From contig JAOTOL010001659.1 in NCBI GenBank assembly GCA_034440575.1, positions 2,733,501 to 2,797,500 of the forward strand: a stretch of 64,000 nucleotides of DNA. Reading direction: 5' to 3'. The stretch is from Imbricaverruca yamaguchii. Taxonomy: Eukaryota > Arthropoda > Thecostraca > Neoverrucidae. Positions 43,601 to 58,040 of this stretch are shown here, one piece after another (positions within the stretch are counted from its first letter, which is position 1; every line of letters starts with the position of its first letter). The position numbers and the translations under genes are program-made. Below the pieces are notes generated by a model. The model made no database searches and was not told where the DNA came from. It worked only from the letters and a program-made list of their open reading frames with translations.

Positions 43601-45800
43601 TCTGCAAATAATGTCATACACCCAGTTTCCTTAGTGGGCTGGAAACACTAATTTCAAATACCAGAAATCATGCTTAGAAGGAAAATGGTATACTTTTATT
43701 TCCTTATGACACACCTTCATAATGTAAAAGTTAAAATTACGTTGGGCATTGCGGTGAATAGCAGTCATTTGGTCATAGGTCGATGTATGTACATTGGTAT
43801 GATTATACGGTTCACCGATGTTCAAAAGCCCGAAAGATATCAAGTGGAGATCATTGCAATATATTGCGATGCACAGGCACATCCTACGCATTACATGTCC
43901 AGCATAACTACAGCCTGTCTGGAATAATGGAGTCGGCAGACAGAAATAGGTAAAAACGACCATTAAACGCGGCCGAAAATCTCATACTTAGAAACAAAAG
44001 GGCACGCTTTTTAAATGCTTCCCCGAAAACTTACTTGTCAGGGTATGTTTGAAAATATAAAGCGAGGCTCCAGAAGGAGTTCAGGATAAAAAAGATCACT
44101 TGTCCTTCGTTCAAGTCAAGCATACGATTTGGATGGAATTTTCAAACCAATGTCAGATTTTAATTCCAAGGATCTTTGCGACTTCGACTGTACATAGTTC
44201 ATGAAAATTAATTTTCCATTGATGTAAACCACGCAAAATAGCGATTAAATAAACTCATCTCTGGTGATGCTGAAGTTGCTCGAGGTTGTAACTCAGAAGC
44301 CGCTTGGATCACAGACGTGTAAATTATACTGGTGAATTATACGCATGCGATTGCCCTTTCGCAGAATTTTGGACTAAATCTTTCACAGGAGGATGGATTT
44401 TCGCACCGTTCACTGGGTGGTTTCCATGACCAAATATTTTCAAGTTTATGCTCACTAAATTTGTATTCGAACCATAATGTGTGTATAGGATAGTCTTATG
44501 CCATGAAAACGCCGGAACAAATTTTAGCCCGATCCGATCAACGGTTTCGGAGTTATATCCTCTGGCAATATTTTTAGGTCATCCAACAAAGGCATCTTTG
44601 GCGATAGATATTTCATCGATTATGAAGAAGTGTGACATATTATGGATCTTTGATTAAAAAAATGATTGGCCATTAAAAAAATTATCAATGCGTTTTGCTT
44701 TTAAATATCTCATATCCGTTCTCGATGGCTTTCAATGATTTTGCAATTGAAAATCCGTTTTGGAGCGGACGGATTTCGAATAAGTTTTCTCCCTTTGGAA
44801 AACTACGGGGCATCGAACAATGAAATAAGTCAGAACATATAAAACGTTTGTTTGACGAAGAATATTAAAGACTCATTGATGTACGTCTTATCGTTTGCTT
44901 TAACAAACTTCACAAAGTTCAAGGTCACCGATGTTACCGATCAGACATTGTCGATAGGCCATCCACAAGCTTATCTACATATGATGACGTAATTTTCCTT
45001 TGGAACCTCTGGTGGTCTGGCAATCGAAACATCTGACCATGTTCAACCTTGCTGACCTAATAAGAAATACCATTATGCCTTCATTCTACCTGTAAACATC
45101 ATTTGTTTACAGGTAGAATCAAGGTAGATTCATGTGTATGGACGTACAGATGAATCCCATCTTGATGCAAGCACACGCGTTTTTGTCACGGTATACATAG
45201 CGTGTCTACGAAGACATGCACATTTTCGCAAGCTTCCTGCAGTTTCATTGCTCACATTTTGGACACTCCCTGCATGTTGCGCACTAGTGCACAGTACTGC
45301 ACTGTGCACAATAGAACAACGATGGGACAGAACCACGAAGTAAGCGTCGGATGATGAGAACTTGCTCTTCCAACTTGCACATTTGTAGCTCTCCAGTGCA
45401 GCTCTTGTAGTTTCCTTAACAAGGGTTGAACATCTATGATCACCATAGTGTCGAAGCTTATTTCCGCGTAATGGCGTAATTTTACTTCAGAGCATCTGAT
45501 GGTACTGTACACGTGGTACTGTACACGTGTACAGTACACGTGGTAATGTATGCGTACTGGATGCTGTCAAGCATGACAACGATGCAGTCTGACCATATTT
45601 GACGATGCTGACATCACAAGAAGCACAGTTGTGTTTCTTTCCACCTGCAGAGCATCATTTGCATGAACATGATTTGTTTTTAATCGGAGATATTAAACAA
45701 AAATATTTAGACAAATTTATCATACAAAAATTCAACGCTCGACGGAAAATGTTCCGACATCGCGCGGGAAGTATTCTCCCGGCTGCAAACGCCCTCCCCC
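43601..45800. other. No gene seen; two strong palindromes
   Basis: AT-rich. 45083-45119 is a 16-bp perfect stem (attctacctgtaaaca) with a 5-nt loop. 45516-45537 is a perfect 22-bp palindrome built on gtactgtacacgtg. Confidence 0.55.
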
Positions 45801-46210
45801 CCCCCCCATACCAAGCTCATGACGTCAATGGAGTCGGTCGCGTCGGTTGGTGCGTGCCGGGGTGGCGCGACCGGCCTGGCGCCAGCGGCCGCGCTGATTG
45901 GTGCCCCGGTGTGGCGCGACTGGCGCGGCGCCAGCAGCTGGCGCTGCGGCCGCCCGGTGGCGCCGGGAAAGATAGACGTTCAACGCTTCCACGTGGTTCT
46001 GCGGCAAGCATCCTCGGCTGCACTTGTGGAATTCCGTCAGCTGTGAGCGGCGCCTGCGTCTCCGTGGCTGTGCGAGTGCGCGCGCGTGTGTGGCGGGAGG
46101 AGGGGGGGGGGGGCAGGGGGTACTGCCGACGATGTGCTGTGCGTGAATATAGCGTGTGTTCTTGCGGCGGTGATGTGACGATCATGGCAGACCTTGGAGT
46201 GATGAGGTGC
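45800..46210. promoter_or_regulatory. CpG-rich island with a perfect CRE
   Basis: TGACGTCA at 45820-45827 opens a CpG-rich block with a CCAAT-type gattgg near 45895. It looks promoter-like, but no gene could be attached on either strand. Confidence 0.35.
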
Positions 46211-46339
46211 TAGACAGTGCTTGACGCTAATTTTGAAGAAACTGAAGCTGAAGTGCAGACGCAGCCGGAATGGAGTGAGGCTTGGATAGAGGCTTCAATA
46301 GTTCAATAGATCACATTGACAAGTTGAGACGATCGGCGT

Positions 46340-46930
46340 AGTGAAGAAGTATGGGGCGGGAAAGAGACGACCTCCTCCGATAGTGTTACCGGGGCTACAT
46401 ATGGGGTGGAAGAGAGACGACCTCCTACAATAGTGTTACCGGGGCTGCATATGAGACGGAAAAGAGACGCCCTCCTGTGATAGTGTTAACAGGGCTACAT
46501 ATGGGGTGCAAGAGAGACGACTTCCTACAATAGTGCTACCAGGGCTACATATGGGGCGGAAGAGAGACGACCTCCTGCAAGTGTTACTATAGCTGGATAT
46601 GGGGTGGAAGAGAGACGACCTCCTGCGATAGTGTTACCAGGGCTACACAGTGTGCTGGCGGACCTGACACTCCGACCCTCCGTGAAAGTGTTACCGGGGC
46701 TACATATGGGGTGGAAGAGAGACGACCTTCCCCGATGGTGATACCGGGGCTAGATACGGGGTGGAAATGAAACAACCTCCTGCGATAATGTTACCAGGGC
46801 TACATGTGGGGGAAGAGAGACGACCTCCTGCGATAGTGTTACCAGGGCTACATATGGGGTGGAAGAGAAACGACCTCCTGTGATAGTGTTACTGGGGCTA
46901 TACAGCGTGTTGTCGGACCTGACACACGGA
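46340..46930. repeat. 50-bp minisatellite
   Basis: About 12 units of 50 bp: gggctacatatggggtggaa, gagagacgacctcctgcgat, agtgttaccg. Some units carry inserts (cgtgttgtcggacctgacac). Confidence 0.92.
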
Positions 46931-47319
46931 CCTCCTGCGATTAGCAGCTGCTAGTTTCGCTTCGTTAAAGAGTCCGCGCAGCCACACTAGTGTTCTACCG
47001 CGAACTGCTTAACCGCGCAGTCGTTAAGCCCATGGTATTTAACTTGCCCAGCCAGTTTTTGCTTGGCGCCAGCAAGTCGCCGCTACTCCGTCTACTAATC
47101 CAACTGGTTATGGTTGACGGGCCTACATGCTCAGTTACTACCTTCTTCAAGGGGAGGGGCGCATCCAGTGCTGTTGGTTTTGGACCAGAAAGAGGAAGTA
47201 CCCTAATTAAAGAAGTAATGGAAGTTGGGTAGTTTGGGACCTGAGTTTCAAGGTAAACAATATATTTTAACATAAAATGCTTCCATTTTCTGTAAGCCGT
47301 GAACAAAGTGAAACTTTGC

Positions 47320-47480
47320 TTCAAATCACGCCATCTTCAGGGGAGGCATGGCCTTGTGCTCCTTGAGTCTGCCGTCGTTCAAGTGTGAGCCAAGGCCAAT
47401 ACCAATGATGTGACGCTTAGAAGTGACACCACCAGCAAAGTATACCACATCGCCCTCCCTATCTGTGGGCGGCCTCAGCT
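47320..47480 (-). pseudogene. Possible second GIY-YIG (Penelope-like) remnant
   Basis: The minus-strand frame reads DVVYFAGGVTSKRHIIGIG, then LNDGRLKEHKA, spaced like the copy at 42880. The key Cys pair and YIG are not clean. Tentative. Confidence 0.35.
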
Positions 47481-47619
47481 TCGGAAGATGTGTGTTGGCA
47501 GACTTTCGCTGGCTGTCATTTTCGGTGTCGGTGACCTCGCCGCTACTGTACAACGGGGTTCTGGGACCCAACATTGCTCCTTACCGCACACAGTAGTCGT
47601 GGTGCAGTAGATCCCCGGC

Positions 47620-49215
47620 CGCAGGCAGCTCGACTCTTGCACTTGCCACGCCTTCGCCGGTCCGCAGCCTTTCCAGGATTGTGTTGGTGGCGAACGCTGG
47701 CTATTCTGCTGTTGCCGCCCACCTTGTTCGATGCCTTATGGACGCTGATGACGTCAGACATTTCCGCAAGATTTCAGGTGCCGCTGACGGTGTCGAGCTT
47801 CAGGGTGACTGGGATAGTTTCAGGACAAGTCCACTAGCTGGGATCTCAGCCTTCAAAATACAAATCATCTACGATGTCCCTCAGACTCTCACCCGTCAAA
47901 ACCCGCTTCCACATCGATCACCATGAGCTTCAAGCTACCGACGAGATAAGGGATCCTGGCGCGACAATTAACAGGAGGCTCACATTTTCCGGGCATGTGA
48001 CCGACATAGTCAGTCATCCCAGCTGAGGCTTAGGAATGGTCATCCGCCCTTTCCAGACAGGCGGCGGTGGGGCCGGGGTTCAACTGCGTCCTGCTGGGGG
48101 CCACTGACATTTACTGGGGAAAAGGAGAAGAAAATTTAAAAAAAAATGGGTGGGGGGGGAATGAGGGGGGGAGGGGCAAGTGCCCTCTCGAATGCATGCA
48201 AAGCTGGATGACTATTACGCTCACGGGAGGTCGATCCTCGAGTAGGTTCTGCAGCATCATCTGGGCGGGTGCTGCCAAAGCGCGCATGACGCGAGTTGAT
48301 CCGGTCGAACGTACATTTCGTAGCTGGATGCAACGTCACATTTCCGATCCTCTGAAGTTTATTTCATATCGGTGCACTATCAGCACATCAGCCTCACCCC
48401 ACTTTCGGCACGAGGAGTCTACTCGGCGTGCTGTATACAGCACGACCTTGTATTTATTCGAGGCGTTTTTTCAGCCATGGTTGAGTCGCCAGCCTTGCTA
48501 AGTTGTTCTTCGGTGCAGGTACCGACTCGAGCGATCCGCGAGATGTTCGTTGTCTCGCGCAAGTGTGAACTGCGTCCGATACTATTTTTTAAGTCTGATT
48601 TCTCAAGTCGTCAATGTGTTTCTGTATCACGTCAATAGTGGCGCTGATATATTTTCTCATTGCGCAAGTGCGTACCAAGAAGAAAGTTGTGCGACACGCT
48701 TCTCATGTCGAAATTTTAGAAAGACGACGTTTGCGATCAGCAATCATACAATTGGCAAAACAAGTTAGGTGTAATTTTGGTGCTATCCACTCGTATTTAG
48801 TGTGTGGGCGTGACTTCGTCCCGATCGTGTTGACTCTATCGACTTCGTCTGTTAGTGGAGCGCATATCCAATTGACGATTGATGTCATAAATAAATTAAA
48901 AAGTGATTGATAATCAGTGATTTTCATGCGTTAGAGCCCATCCGGACGGCAAGGAATCTACAAGAATATATGATCCATTGGAACGAGTTGAGCATTATCC
49001 TCTTCGAGGTCGTCCGGACGGACAATAATCTACCAGACACCTCGTAGATCCTATCCCGGACTCGCATGCTATTTTTATGCTACTTGATTGTGTTTGGTTG
49101 CGAATGTTGAACTTGTGTTGTTTATGAGGAACATACCTCACGAAAGCTTCTTATAACATTTCATTAGCATGTAGTCTGTAGGATATTGTAGCTAAAAGCC
49201 AATGTTGAGTTTTCT
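47620..49215. other. No gene seen
   Basis: Open frames are short and unrecognised. 48130-48180 has poly-A and poly-G runs. Confidence 0.5.
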
Positions 49216-49337
49216 CAAGCATTGTATTGTCACAACATATATATATAAATATATACATGGATATATATGCATATATATACATGGATATATATGTACATAT
49301 ATATATGTTCTATGTATATATATGTATGTTATATGTC

Positions 49338-49420
<83 letters not shown>
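49216..49420. repeat. (TA)n-rich microsatellite
   Basis: Interrupted TA/TG units (49216-49340), then about 40 pure TA units to 49420. Confidence 0.95.
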
Positions 49421-49426
<6 letters not shown>

Positions 49427-49787
49427 GGATATATTGAAAGCTAAATTGATCTAGATCCAGGAACGACTCAATGTTAGACAAAAATGTAAGTGTTTATTGC
49501 GACGTTCGGCCATATGCCATTGTCAAACAATGCATCGTTGCGATCGGCGAACAGGTCGAAAATTAAAAGTGCTGCAGGCACAAAAACTCGACAGAATTTT
49601 GTCACGAATATTTTGTCGAGTTTTTGTGCCTGCAGTAATATGAATTTTGGACCTATTCGCCGATCGCGACGAATGCATTGTTTGACAGTGGCCTATGGCC
49701 GAAATGTCGCAATAAATACTTACATTTTTCTAACATTGAGTCGTTCTTTGATTTAGAAGATAATTTAGCTTTTAACATATCCACAAT
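49421..49787. mobile_element. Foldback element: ~175-bp arms with 10-nt loop
   Basis: 49421-49599 and 49610-49787 are near-complementary throughout. The inner stem is ctgcaggcacaaaaactcga; outer blocks are gaacgactcaatgttaga and gtttattgcgac. The cggccatatgcc block resembles terminal-repeat motifs of Penelope-like elements. Could fold into a single long hairpin. Confidence 0.9.
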
Positions 49788-50456
49788 GACTGACCAGGAA
49801 ATACAGGCATATCTGAACTACGAACGTATATATGTATATGATTTTTATATTTTTTTTTTTATATATATAATCGGCACCGTGCATATGACGCACCAACAAT
49901 TCAACCGACGCACGGGTAGAATATTTCTGACGTTCCGAACGCGGAGATCAAGATTGCATCTGACGTCATACAGATGCTATTTTCGCCCGAGCTTCCTCGA
50001 GCGCATGCTGAGGTGAGTGTTTGCTCCTTGGCCAAACGAAGTGCCGTCGCGCTTCTTGCGCACACCTAGCGGTCCGATGTCCTTCAGAACACGTCGCAGC
50101 GACGCTGCCTTCAGCGGGGGGCGGTGGCGCGGCGGCCTTCCAGAGGTGGGGAGTTATTAATGAGCTCCATCGAAGGCCATTGAGACAAAAACGTTCCGTA
50201 TTAAAAACGTATGGCCTTTTTGAGAGCCAAGGGTGCCTCGAAGACATTTGTTATCCACTGTGCATCAATGAGCCCAGTGGTTGAGGTTCGGTCTGATTGA
50301 GGGGGATAAATCAATGATTTAGAGAGCTAGTGTTTCCCGTTGGCTTACACAAAGTGCACTGATGGTGACGTGTCCCAGTCTAATTCTGAGGTGTTGGAGC
50401 TGGTGTGTGAGGTGGGTTCGGAATGAGTGTCGGTGCCTGTGGGGTGGAGGTGCTGG
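49788..50456. other. No gene seen
   Basis: Mixed sequence with a short GC-rich block near 50090-50150; no supported gene. Confidence 0.5.
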
Positions 50457-50668
50457 TGTCTGTGCAGGTGGGGCGGGGATGGCCGAGTGGTTAAGGTGTT
50501 GGGCTATGGGTACCAAAGGTCCCGGGTTCGACTCTAGCGCCACTCAGGACATTTCCCAATCCCGCGGCCCACCGGCGAAACAGTGTGGGCGGCGCCATTA
50601 GCCGTAAATGTGCATAAAGTGTGTCGTGAGCCAACCAATAAACAAACAAACAAATGTCCGTGCAGGTG
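50457..50668 (+). mobile_element. tRNA-derived SINE (family A), intact copy
   Basis: SINE 50471-50654. Box A tggccgagtgg and box B gggttcgactc match Ser/Leu-type tRNA; then cccaatcccgcggcccaccg, gtgcataaagtgtgtcgtga and an aataaacaaacaaacaaa tail. Target-site duplication: tgtctgtgcaggtg (50457-50470) and tgtccgtgcaggtg (50655-50668). Confidence 0.93.
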
Positions 50669-50869
50669 CATGGTGCGGAGGTTGGTGTGGGTTAAGATGG
50701 TGTACTGTGTGCTGTGGGTGGTTGGGAGGCCCGTGCCAAGCACTTATTTTATTTGTATTTGATAACGCAAAATCGGGTCGTTCCGCAGAATGAAGGTTAT
50801 TCTTCGAAAATAGTCATTGCAGAGTAGATAGTATTAAGTCGGCATGTCGAGTGCATTTCAAGTCATAGA

Positions 50870-50975
50870 CACATACACAAACCTTCAACATAAGCATAGA
50901 CCCGCAAACACATACATACACAAACATACAACACACACACAAATACACACACACACATACACACACACACAAACA
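50870..50975. repeat. CA-rich microsatellite
   Basis: Interrupted (CA)n with acat and caaa variants. Confidence 0.9.
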
Positions 50976-51539
50976 TGCAGAACGCTTAGCTCACATTCAC
51001 ATACACCACACACGATGCACGCACGCAAGTATAACCATGATGTTGCGGATTTTGGTTTTCGGTCGTTCAGAAGAGTCGTTGTGGCACGTTGGAAGGACGG
51101 CTACAAATGTCATGCTGCCTGGATAGTTGCACCGCATGACAGCACGTATCGTCGCTTTCCATGATTATTTCAGGGAGCAGGAACCGGTGATGCGACTGCC
51201 TAGTGTCTCGGACCACATGTTCGCTGTGGTGTGCCAGGGCTGAATGCATTGCAGCGGGTTTATTGGGAGGCCAAACTATTGATGAGGCACACGTCGAAAC
51301 ATATTGCAAACATAGGTGACACAAGGCCACCCTAGCTGATCGATCACATCAGAAATGTAATCGTATTTGCGACGACCTGAGATAATCCCAGCGAAAAAGT
51401 TCAAAGCTACCTACAACTTTGCAATGCATGCTCGGTTGGCGCCACATTTGAATACAATACCAAATGCGAAAGAACAAAAGAACATCGATAATTAATCCTT
51501 GATAGTTCGTTAGGAGGCAGTAGATGCTTAGCATGCATC

Positions 51540-52260
51540 ACGCTATCAGGATGTCAAGGCACCGTTCGGTAGCACGATTAACGTGCCCGTCTCACGATAC
51601 TTCCAGGTGCATGATCACGCCGATGTTCTTCACTCGGAGAAAACGGTGCCGATTGGTGCATGAACTTGACCAATCTTAGATTCGGGTTAGCTGGCGACGG
51701 CCGCCACACATCAGAAGTTCGGTCTTGCTTGCATTGACCATCAAGTCCTGCTGTAGAGACCTAATGCGCACTGTACCCAGTATCTCCTCTCAAGTGATAG
51801 CATGAAGCCAGGGATCCTGACGCGAGGCTTAGTTGTGGCTACCTGTGTGCTGTCAACATAATGTGTTGCCATGGTGACAATTTTGCATCTAACTAGAACG
51901 ACGGTAATCGGCTGAAAACGTGACGTTTTGGAAGTCCCTTTGGGAAAAGACATGACCATTACACTTTTCCAGCGGTCGAGCATTGTCTCGGTGCTTGAGT
52001 TAATGATCCAGGTGACTGATGACATCGAAACAAAGCTTCACATTACCGATCGATACATACGCCAGAGTCTTTATTAGGCAGAGACAAAAGCCAATGCAGC
52101 TTGTCAGGCGTCGCCTGTGTGATAATAAGAGAGCCAGCATCAACGTATAAGAGACTGACATCCAGATGGCCACGACCAGAACGAATAAACTAAACCTCAA
52201 CGGGATCCACAGTTTGTATGGCAATAGATGTAAAACAGCTGCTGATCTTATCCGGCGTCA
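51540..52260 (-). pseudogene. Degenerate CR1/L2-type reverse-transcriptase remnant
   Basis: The minus strand near 51757-51700 reads VNASKTELLMCGGRRQL, matching the 'L-N-x-x-K-T-E-x-L-x-x-G-x-R-x-Q-L' block that follows the catalytic YADD in CR1/L2-type elements. After frameshifts come GVIMHLEVS and HVNRATERCL, matching 'G-V-x-x-D-x-x-L-S ... H-V-x-x-x-x-x-x-C'. Many stops; clearly dead. The 5' limit is uncertain. Confidence 0.65.
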
Positions 52261-53590
52261 GATTGGTAGGCTGACTTTTGTTTTACTAGGTATCCATTTA
52301 TTTGTTGTTACGCAAAGATAGAGCAATCCTCAAAAGAATAAAATCACAACACGCGAGTGTCCGCAAACATGCGAGAGCCACTTCGCATCAGTCCGCTACT
52401 ACACCACTACACCACTGCACACGCTCTGACAGCGATTGGCGGCCAGCAGCTCTGCGGCTGCCAGTGTGAGCGGTCAACAGGTCAGTCGCCGCACCGTTGA
52501 AGCGGCCCCGTCTGCATCTCCCACAGCGCGGCCAGCTGGTGACCACCGGGTGGCGGCCAGATGATGTGGCCCAGCCCACACCAACACTGAGCAGTGGGCC
52601 GTCCCGCGCTCACGTGACACCTGCCATACCACGCCACACACGACACCCGACACCGGCAGAGGCGGATCTAGTCGGTGGGTTGTGGCGGTTTGAGTCGACC
52701 GACCGCGTTTGGGCGCACGTGACAGGCAGTGGCGGTCGGTGCAGTGAGGACGCCGGCGCGATGGTGACGCCAGTGATATTGTCTCGCGTGTCCTTTCTTG
52801 AGGCACGGTCGACCGAAGTGTTGAGATGGTCGTGAGTGTCTGTGTCGACGTTTGTTAGTGCTCCCCTATGCATTAGGTATTCCCACATTAGGTGTAGGTC
52901 CAACGTGTCATGGTTGATAGTCGGTGGAAACAGGCAATGAGCCAAAAATCTGCGGACAAGGACACCTATGTCGAGCGCGCGATTCACTTAATCTGGAAAC
53001 TAACTACACTACTGTTCGCACATGTCCTCCCTTCTGGCTATCACTCACAACCAGTTTCTCCAACATCGGCCAGAATCGCCTCGTCGTTCAAGCTGCACCG
53101 GTTGCGCCCTGCTTTGTACACGGGTTTGTGTTCGGTTCTCGGTATGGCAGTGATGATGATGACGCAGCGGCGGTGGGAGATGAAGCCGCAGGTCTGCACA
53201 TAGCACATATGCTGAACACTGGTACTATACGACGCAACATACGTTAGAAATGTTAGAGACATAACAGATGTGATCATCGCATCCAGCTAGACCTGGCGTC
53301 GCCGCGGTAGAAGGTGGGCTGGCGCGCCAGACCTGAGCGTGCTGTGTCTTGATCGACCCCGTGGCGGTGTGGGCAGACGTGTGGTGTGCGTGTGATATGA
53401 GTGATATGGATGGTGTGTGCGACGTTGAGGTGTTTTGCTGCTGGGTGTGGTCATCGTGCTTGGGGTGTGGGCTGTTGCTGCTGCGGTGCGCGGCAGTGCT
53501 GTGTGTGTCGCGGTCGCAGGACTCGGCGTTGAACATGTGATAGCGGTAGCGGCATACCGACCTGTTGGCCACGCTTGGTACCGACGTCAT
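52261..53590. other. No gene assigned; CpG-rich part
   Basis: 52400-52830 is CpG-rich with overlapping open frames. The minus-strand frame 52610-52987 (125 codons) starts with ATG but matches nothing I recognise. Confidence 0.35.
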
Positions 53591-53599
53591 GGTCACGCT

Positions 53600-53760
53600 G
53601 GACGTGGAACCACGATCTTGTCTGGGGCAAGGTCCAGTACTCAAGGTGGACGAGGCAGACGACTCCCTTGTCTGTTCGCCACCAAGGGCGGGCCCCGGTC
53701 CCAGGAGGCGTGTTGACCTCGCCGTTACCAAAACAGTGCCGCCAGTCGCTAGTACAGGAG
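53600..53760 (+). repeat. Dispersed ~150-bp repeat, copy 1
   Basis: caaggtccagtactcaaggt, ggacgaggcagacgactccc, ttcgccaccaagggcggg and gttaccaaaacagt match the minus strand of 57895-58040. Nature unknown. Confidence 0.8.
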
Positions 53761-53879
53761 TCTGTAATGTAGGCCGGCACAAGTGCCGCATACAGCTGTC
53801 CTATCGCGGTACCCCTCCCCCTCGCCCTCCCCACTGGGGTGGTCGTGGCCAGGGGCGCAACTAGGATAGTGTAAAGGGC

Positions 53880-54800
53880 GTCAAAGGTATTTTAGGGGCC
53901 CCTAACCTGCATTCAATATTATAAAGTCCCCGAATTTCGACGTTTATTTTTCGGTGGGCCCTATTTAAATTCACATTGAAACAGGCCCGCATCCAGCGAG
54001 CCTTGCGGGCTCTCGGTACGCATACAGGAGCCCCAGTGCACCAAAAAGACCTCACCTTATTGACTGATGCTCCCCGATGGTGTGCATAGGATTCCCATTG
54101 GAGTATCAATTTAGTGACTTACCCCTACTTTAAAGAAGGCGCCTGCCTGATTCCGGTGACCATTTTTCAAAGAAGCCCATTATGCATTAAGATAATTAGT
54201 GACAACTTAGTTTTCATATGAAGAGGGTTCCGAGTACAGCCATCGTTTCTAAGTCACTGAATTTCAGTTTCCTCCCCTTTCTGGTTAAGTTTTTTCTCAA
54301 AACTTGTTTACTTCGGAGCCCCGACTCGATTTCTCGAAGCCACGACGGGATTTATTTGGCCCACAGTGCAAATTTTGCGGCCTCTCGTGATTCTTAGAGG
54401 GGCGACACTAGGTATGAGATACGACACTGGGTCCTTGTACGAGTTATCGGGGCCCACGGGCCCACTGCACTTAGATGGGACCAGGCTGGGTATCTTTTAT
54501 TCCAGCGCAATTTGGGGCTCCAGCGCAATTTTTGTGCTGCTGTGCTAATTTTCGAAACTCTACTGTTCGGAGTTTGGTGGGACTTTCGGGGCCCCGATGC
54601 AATTTTCTGATCCCAATGGGAATTTTCTGGGCTCCACTATTTCATTTTGGTACTTCCCAACTGGAATTTTTAGGGGCCCCGATGGTAATTATTGCAGTCC
54701 CAACGCCAATGTTCGGGGGGCGTGAATTTTTTTCCCAAATACCGACGAGATTCTTGGAAGCCCACGGCCTCTCGGGGCCCCCGGTTTTTGCTGGTCCCCA
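53880..54800. repeat. Degenerate ~20-24-bp satellite-like region
   Basis: Alternating ggggccccgatg-type GC blocks and aattttc-type T-rich blocks recur across 900 bp, e.g. ggggccccgatgcaattttc, atcccaatgggaattttct, gggctccactatttcatttt. Similar to 11490-11690. Confidence 0.65.
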
Positions 54801-55590
54801 GCGGGCAAAGTAACGCTAGACTTGCGCGCCAAAATAGGCCACTCTGGTAGGACGGAGGGGCTATAACCTCTTGCCAGCGTCGCGGGAGAGGATGCCCGTG
54901 ATGTGACTGTATACCTGGTGTGTACCTGACTGTGTAACCGGCTGTAACCTGCCTTAATGCGTGGGGATGCTTGGAGGTGTTGAAGGTGAGCTAGGTACGT
55001 AGGTGTAGGAACAAGAAGGGGAGGCAGACCATGCTGACTCACTTATCATGAAAGTTTAGCATTAATACTGTGATGCATGGTAATAATCAACTTCAAAATA
55101 AGTTTTCCCCCCACACGCACACTTTTTGAGACGTTTCTACGGCCCCGAGTAGGTGTGTGTCTGCTTGGGTATTAGGGCTGCTTGGGGCTGTAGACGGCTC
55201 AGGACCCCTGGCGCTCGAACTTGAGAGTCAGATCATCCACCGCCATCCAGGCTAACTCCCCTGCGTTGTGGTTCCTTCTGACGTCCTAAGGTACGTGGCT
55301 GGCGTGATTGCGATGATGATTGCGATGATTGTGAAGGGTGGAATTTTATATATGATGAGTTTTGGAATGACATATAAGTAGATGCAGTCGCTTGCCCGGA
55401 TGAGGAAAGCCCCGGCAAAATTTGCGTTGCGTGTAGAGGCGCTCCAATGAGACGGTGATCACCTCCTCCAACGCCCAGGGTGACGCCCAGGAGTCCGTAG
55501 GCTTTCCGTCATACCAGCGGCGGAGGAAGTAATCACAGATGGGTGCACTTGTGTCGGCATGTATGTTGTGGTGTACGTGAGTGGCGCTAG
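54801..55590. other. No gene seen
   Basis: Anonymous sequence without supported coding. Confidence 0.5.
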
Positions 55591-55702
55591 GCGTTGTCGA
55601 GGAACTAAGGTATGCCTCGCTAGCTTGAGAAGTGAGCTTGTGTGTTAACATACACAAGCTCACTTCTCAAGTTTGCGAGCAATACCTTAGCTCTTCGACA
55701 CT
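55591..55702. repeat. Large hairpin, ~52-bp arms
   Basis: Inner arms are perfect over 20 bp: cttgagaagtgagcttgtgt (55624-55643) and its complement (55652-55671), with an 8-nt loop. Outer arms gtcgaggaactaaggtatgc and gcaataccttagctcttcga pair imperfectly. Confidence 0.88.
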
Positions 55703-57559
<1,857 letters not shown>

Positions 57560-57768
57560 ACGACACCTATGAGTCGGGGCGGGGATGGCCGAGTGGTTAA
57601 GGTATTGAGCTCTGGGAACCAAAGATCACGGGTTCGACACTCGCGCTACGTGAGACATTTCCCAATCCCGCGGCCCACCGGCGAAACAGTGTGGGCGGCG
57701 TCATTAGCCGTGATTGTGCATAAAGTGCGTCGAGAGCCGCCCAATAAACAACGACACCTATGAGTCGG
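57560..57768 (+). mobile_element. tRNA-derived SINE (family A), with perfect 18-bp target-site duplication
   Basis: SINE 57578-57750 with box A tggccgagtgg, box B gggttcgacac, the family body and a ccaataaaca tail. Target-site duplication acgacacctatgagtcgg at 57560-57577 and 57751-57768, identical. The youngest-looking insertion in the window. Confidence 0.95.
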
Positions 57769-57894
57769 CAACATCCAAACACCAAATACTGAGAACAGCT
57801 ATTGTGGCTTCCTGTGCCCGGTCAGTATGGGAGACATCGTGCCTGGACTCTGTGCTTCACTTCACGCCAAGCTGATACATACTCGGCCTCTGTG

Positions 57895-58040
57895 TTGTTT
57901 ACCAACTGTTTTGGTCACGGCAAGGTCAACGCCTCCTAGGACCGGGCCTCCCTTGGTGGCGAATAGAGAAGTTATCTGTCTCGTCCACCTTGAGAACTGG
58001 ACCTTTCCCGGGACAAGCGGTATGGCAGCCTTGTGAGAGG
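57895..58040 (-). repeat. Dispersed ~150-bp repeat, copy 2 (inverted)
   Basis: Reverse complement of the repeat at 53600-53760, about 80-85% alike by eye. Contains ctcaaggtggacgagacag on the minus strand. Confidence 0.8.

Noticed and set aside
50471..50545. tRNA-Ser/Leu gene
   Set aside because: It is the head of SINE family A, present in several copies with bodies and target-site duplications.
52610..52987. 125-codon minus-strand frame
   Set aside because: CpG-rich region, overlapping frames on both strands, no recognised motif or splice support.
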